From Parvularculaceae bacterium (lineage in GTDB: Bacteria > Pseudomonadota > Alphaproteobacteria > Caulobacterales > Parvularculaceae): DNA of 6,765 nucleotides. Location: the NCBI GenBank assembly GCA_004213235.1, contig SHAI01000137.1, positions 1-6,765 on the forward strand. The letters are read 5' to 3'. Positions within the stretch are counted from its first letter, which is position 1. Each line of letters begins with the position of its first letter. The notes below the pieces were generated by a model. That model had not been told where the DNA came from, ran no database searches, and saw only the letters and a list, made by a program, of their open reading frames with translations. The position numbers were made by a program, and so were the translations under genes. Positions 6,443-6,765 of this stretch are shown piece by piece.

Positions 6443-6765
6443 ATGATGGATACGCGAGCGAAGACCAGACGATTGGCCGTCAGCAGTTGTGCGGCACTAG
6501 GGATGGCTCTTCTGGCGGGATGCGCCACGGCTGGACCGACCGAGCGTGTTGATGAACGCGTCACGGCACGGCTGGCAGCGTTTGAACCAACGGGCGATGT
6601 AAGGCGGTGTATTCCATTGCGGCAGATTCGGTCGATGGATGCAGCCGATGAAAGAACCCTGCTGATTGAACTGGGTGTTGGGGACTTTTACGTGTCTCGC
6701 ACGAGGTCTCGTTGTTCTGGTGTGACCCAGAGTTTTAACCGCATTCAGTACACGACATCGCAGAG
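6443..6765 (+). CDS. Small lipoprotein resembling the DUF6491 family, 3' end cut off
   Basis: The frame is open for 107 codons to the window edge. Residues 1-26 form a lipoprotein signal: a basic N-region (RAKTRR), a hydrophobic core, and lipobox LAGC with Cys27. The mature part has CIPLRQIRS (56-64), RTLLIELGVGDFYVSR (71-86) and a second cysteine in SRCSG (91). From memory, this order of Cys-Ile, Ile-Arg-Ser, a beta-strand with Leu-Gly, Tyr, and Cys-Ser/Pro-Gly resembles DUF6491, an uncharacterised family of small proteobacterial secreted proteins. No function is known to me. The start at 6443 (ATGATG) has GGAG 8 nt upstream. An in-frame ATG at 6428 would add five residues but has a badly spaced ribosome site. 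It may belong to a separate transcript after the gatB operon. Confidence 0.7.
   Translation, partial: MMDTRAKTRRLAVSSCAALGMALLAGCATAGPTERVDERVTARLAAFEPTGDVRRCIPLRQIRSMDAADERTLLIELGVGDFYVSRTRSRCSGVTQSFNRIQYTTSQ

Noticed and set aside
5905..6564. Long minus-strand open frame opposite the gatB 3' end and the following gap.
   Set aside because: It is antisense to well-conserved gatB sequence, is Ser/Pro-rich as expected for a shadow frame, and has no family resemblance.

Overview
The window looks like chromosomal DNA of an alphaproteobacterium. GatB carries the cysteine-free NVSLVDAAFPGMLPVIN stretch, and GatA the GRCSRWGIVAFASSLDQ stretch, that I associate with alphaproteobacterial GatCAB. A ruvX gene diverges from gatC, an arrangement I recall in that class. 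I cannot place it to order or genus from sequence alone. Coding is dense, fairly GC-rich and uniform, with no insertion sequence, tRNA, rRNA, CRISPR array or clear sign of recent transfer.

Layout: positions 1-120 hold the 5' end of ruvX on the minus strand, whose start lies in a short tandem repeat (109-159). Next comes a gene-free divergent leader of about 340 bases with a perfect 9-bp inverted repeat just ahead of gatC. From 463 to 6352, five plus-strand genes follow with gaps of 5, 23, 20 and 1 nt: gatC, gatA, a gamma-glutamyltransferase predicted to be a lipoprotein, an alpha/beta hydrolase of unknown substrate, and gatB. No terminator is visible between them, so they are probably one transcription unit. 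After a 90-bp gap a sixth plus-strand gene starts at 6443 and runs off the window end; it encodes a small lipoprotein resembling the DUF6491 family.

How they work together: GatA, GatB and GatC form the glutamine-dependent amidotransferase that corrects Glu-tRNA(Gln) and/or Asp-tRNA(Asn). Two extra genes sit between gatA and gatB. One is an envelope enzyme that breaks gamma-glutamyl bonds (glutathione, glutamine); the other is a cytosolic-looking hydrolase with an intact Ser-Asp-His triad, apparently translationally coupled to gatB. A link through glutamate/glutamine supply is possible but is only an inference from gene order.

I see no clearly new biological system. The most unusual points are the split gatCA/gatB operon, the lipoprotein form of the transferase, and the start-codon-bearing tandem repeat at ruvX.
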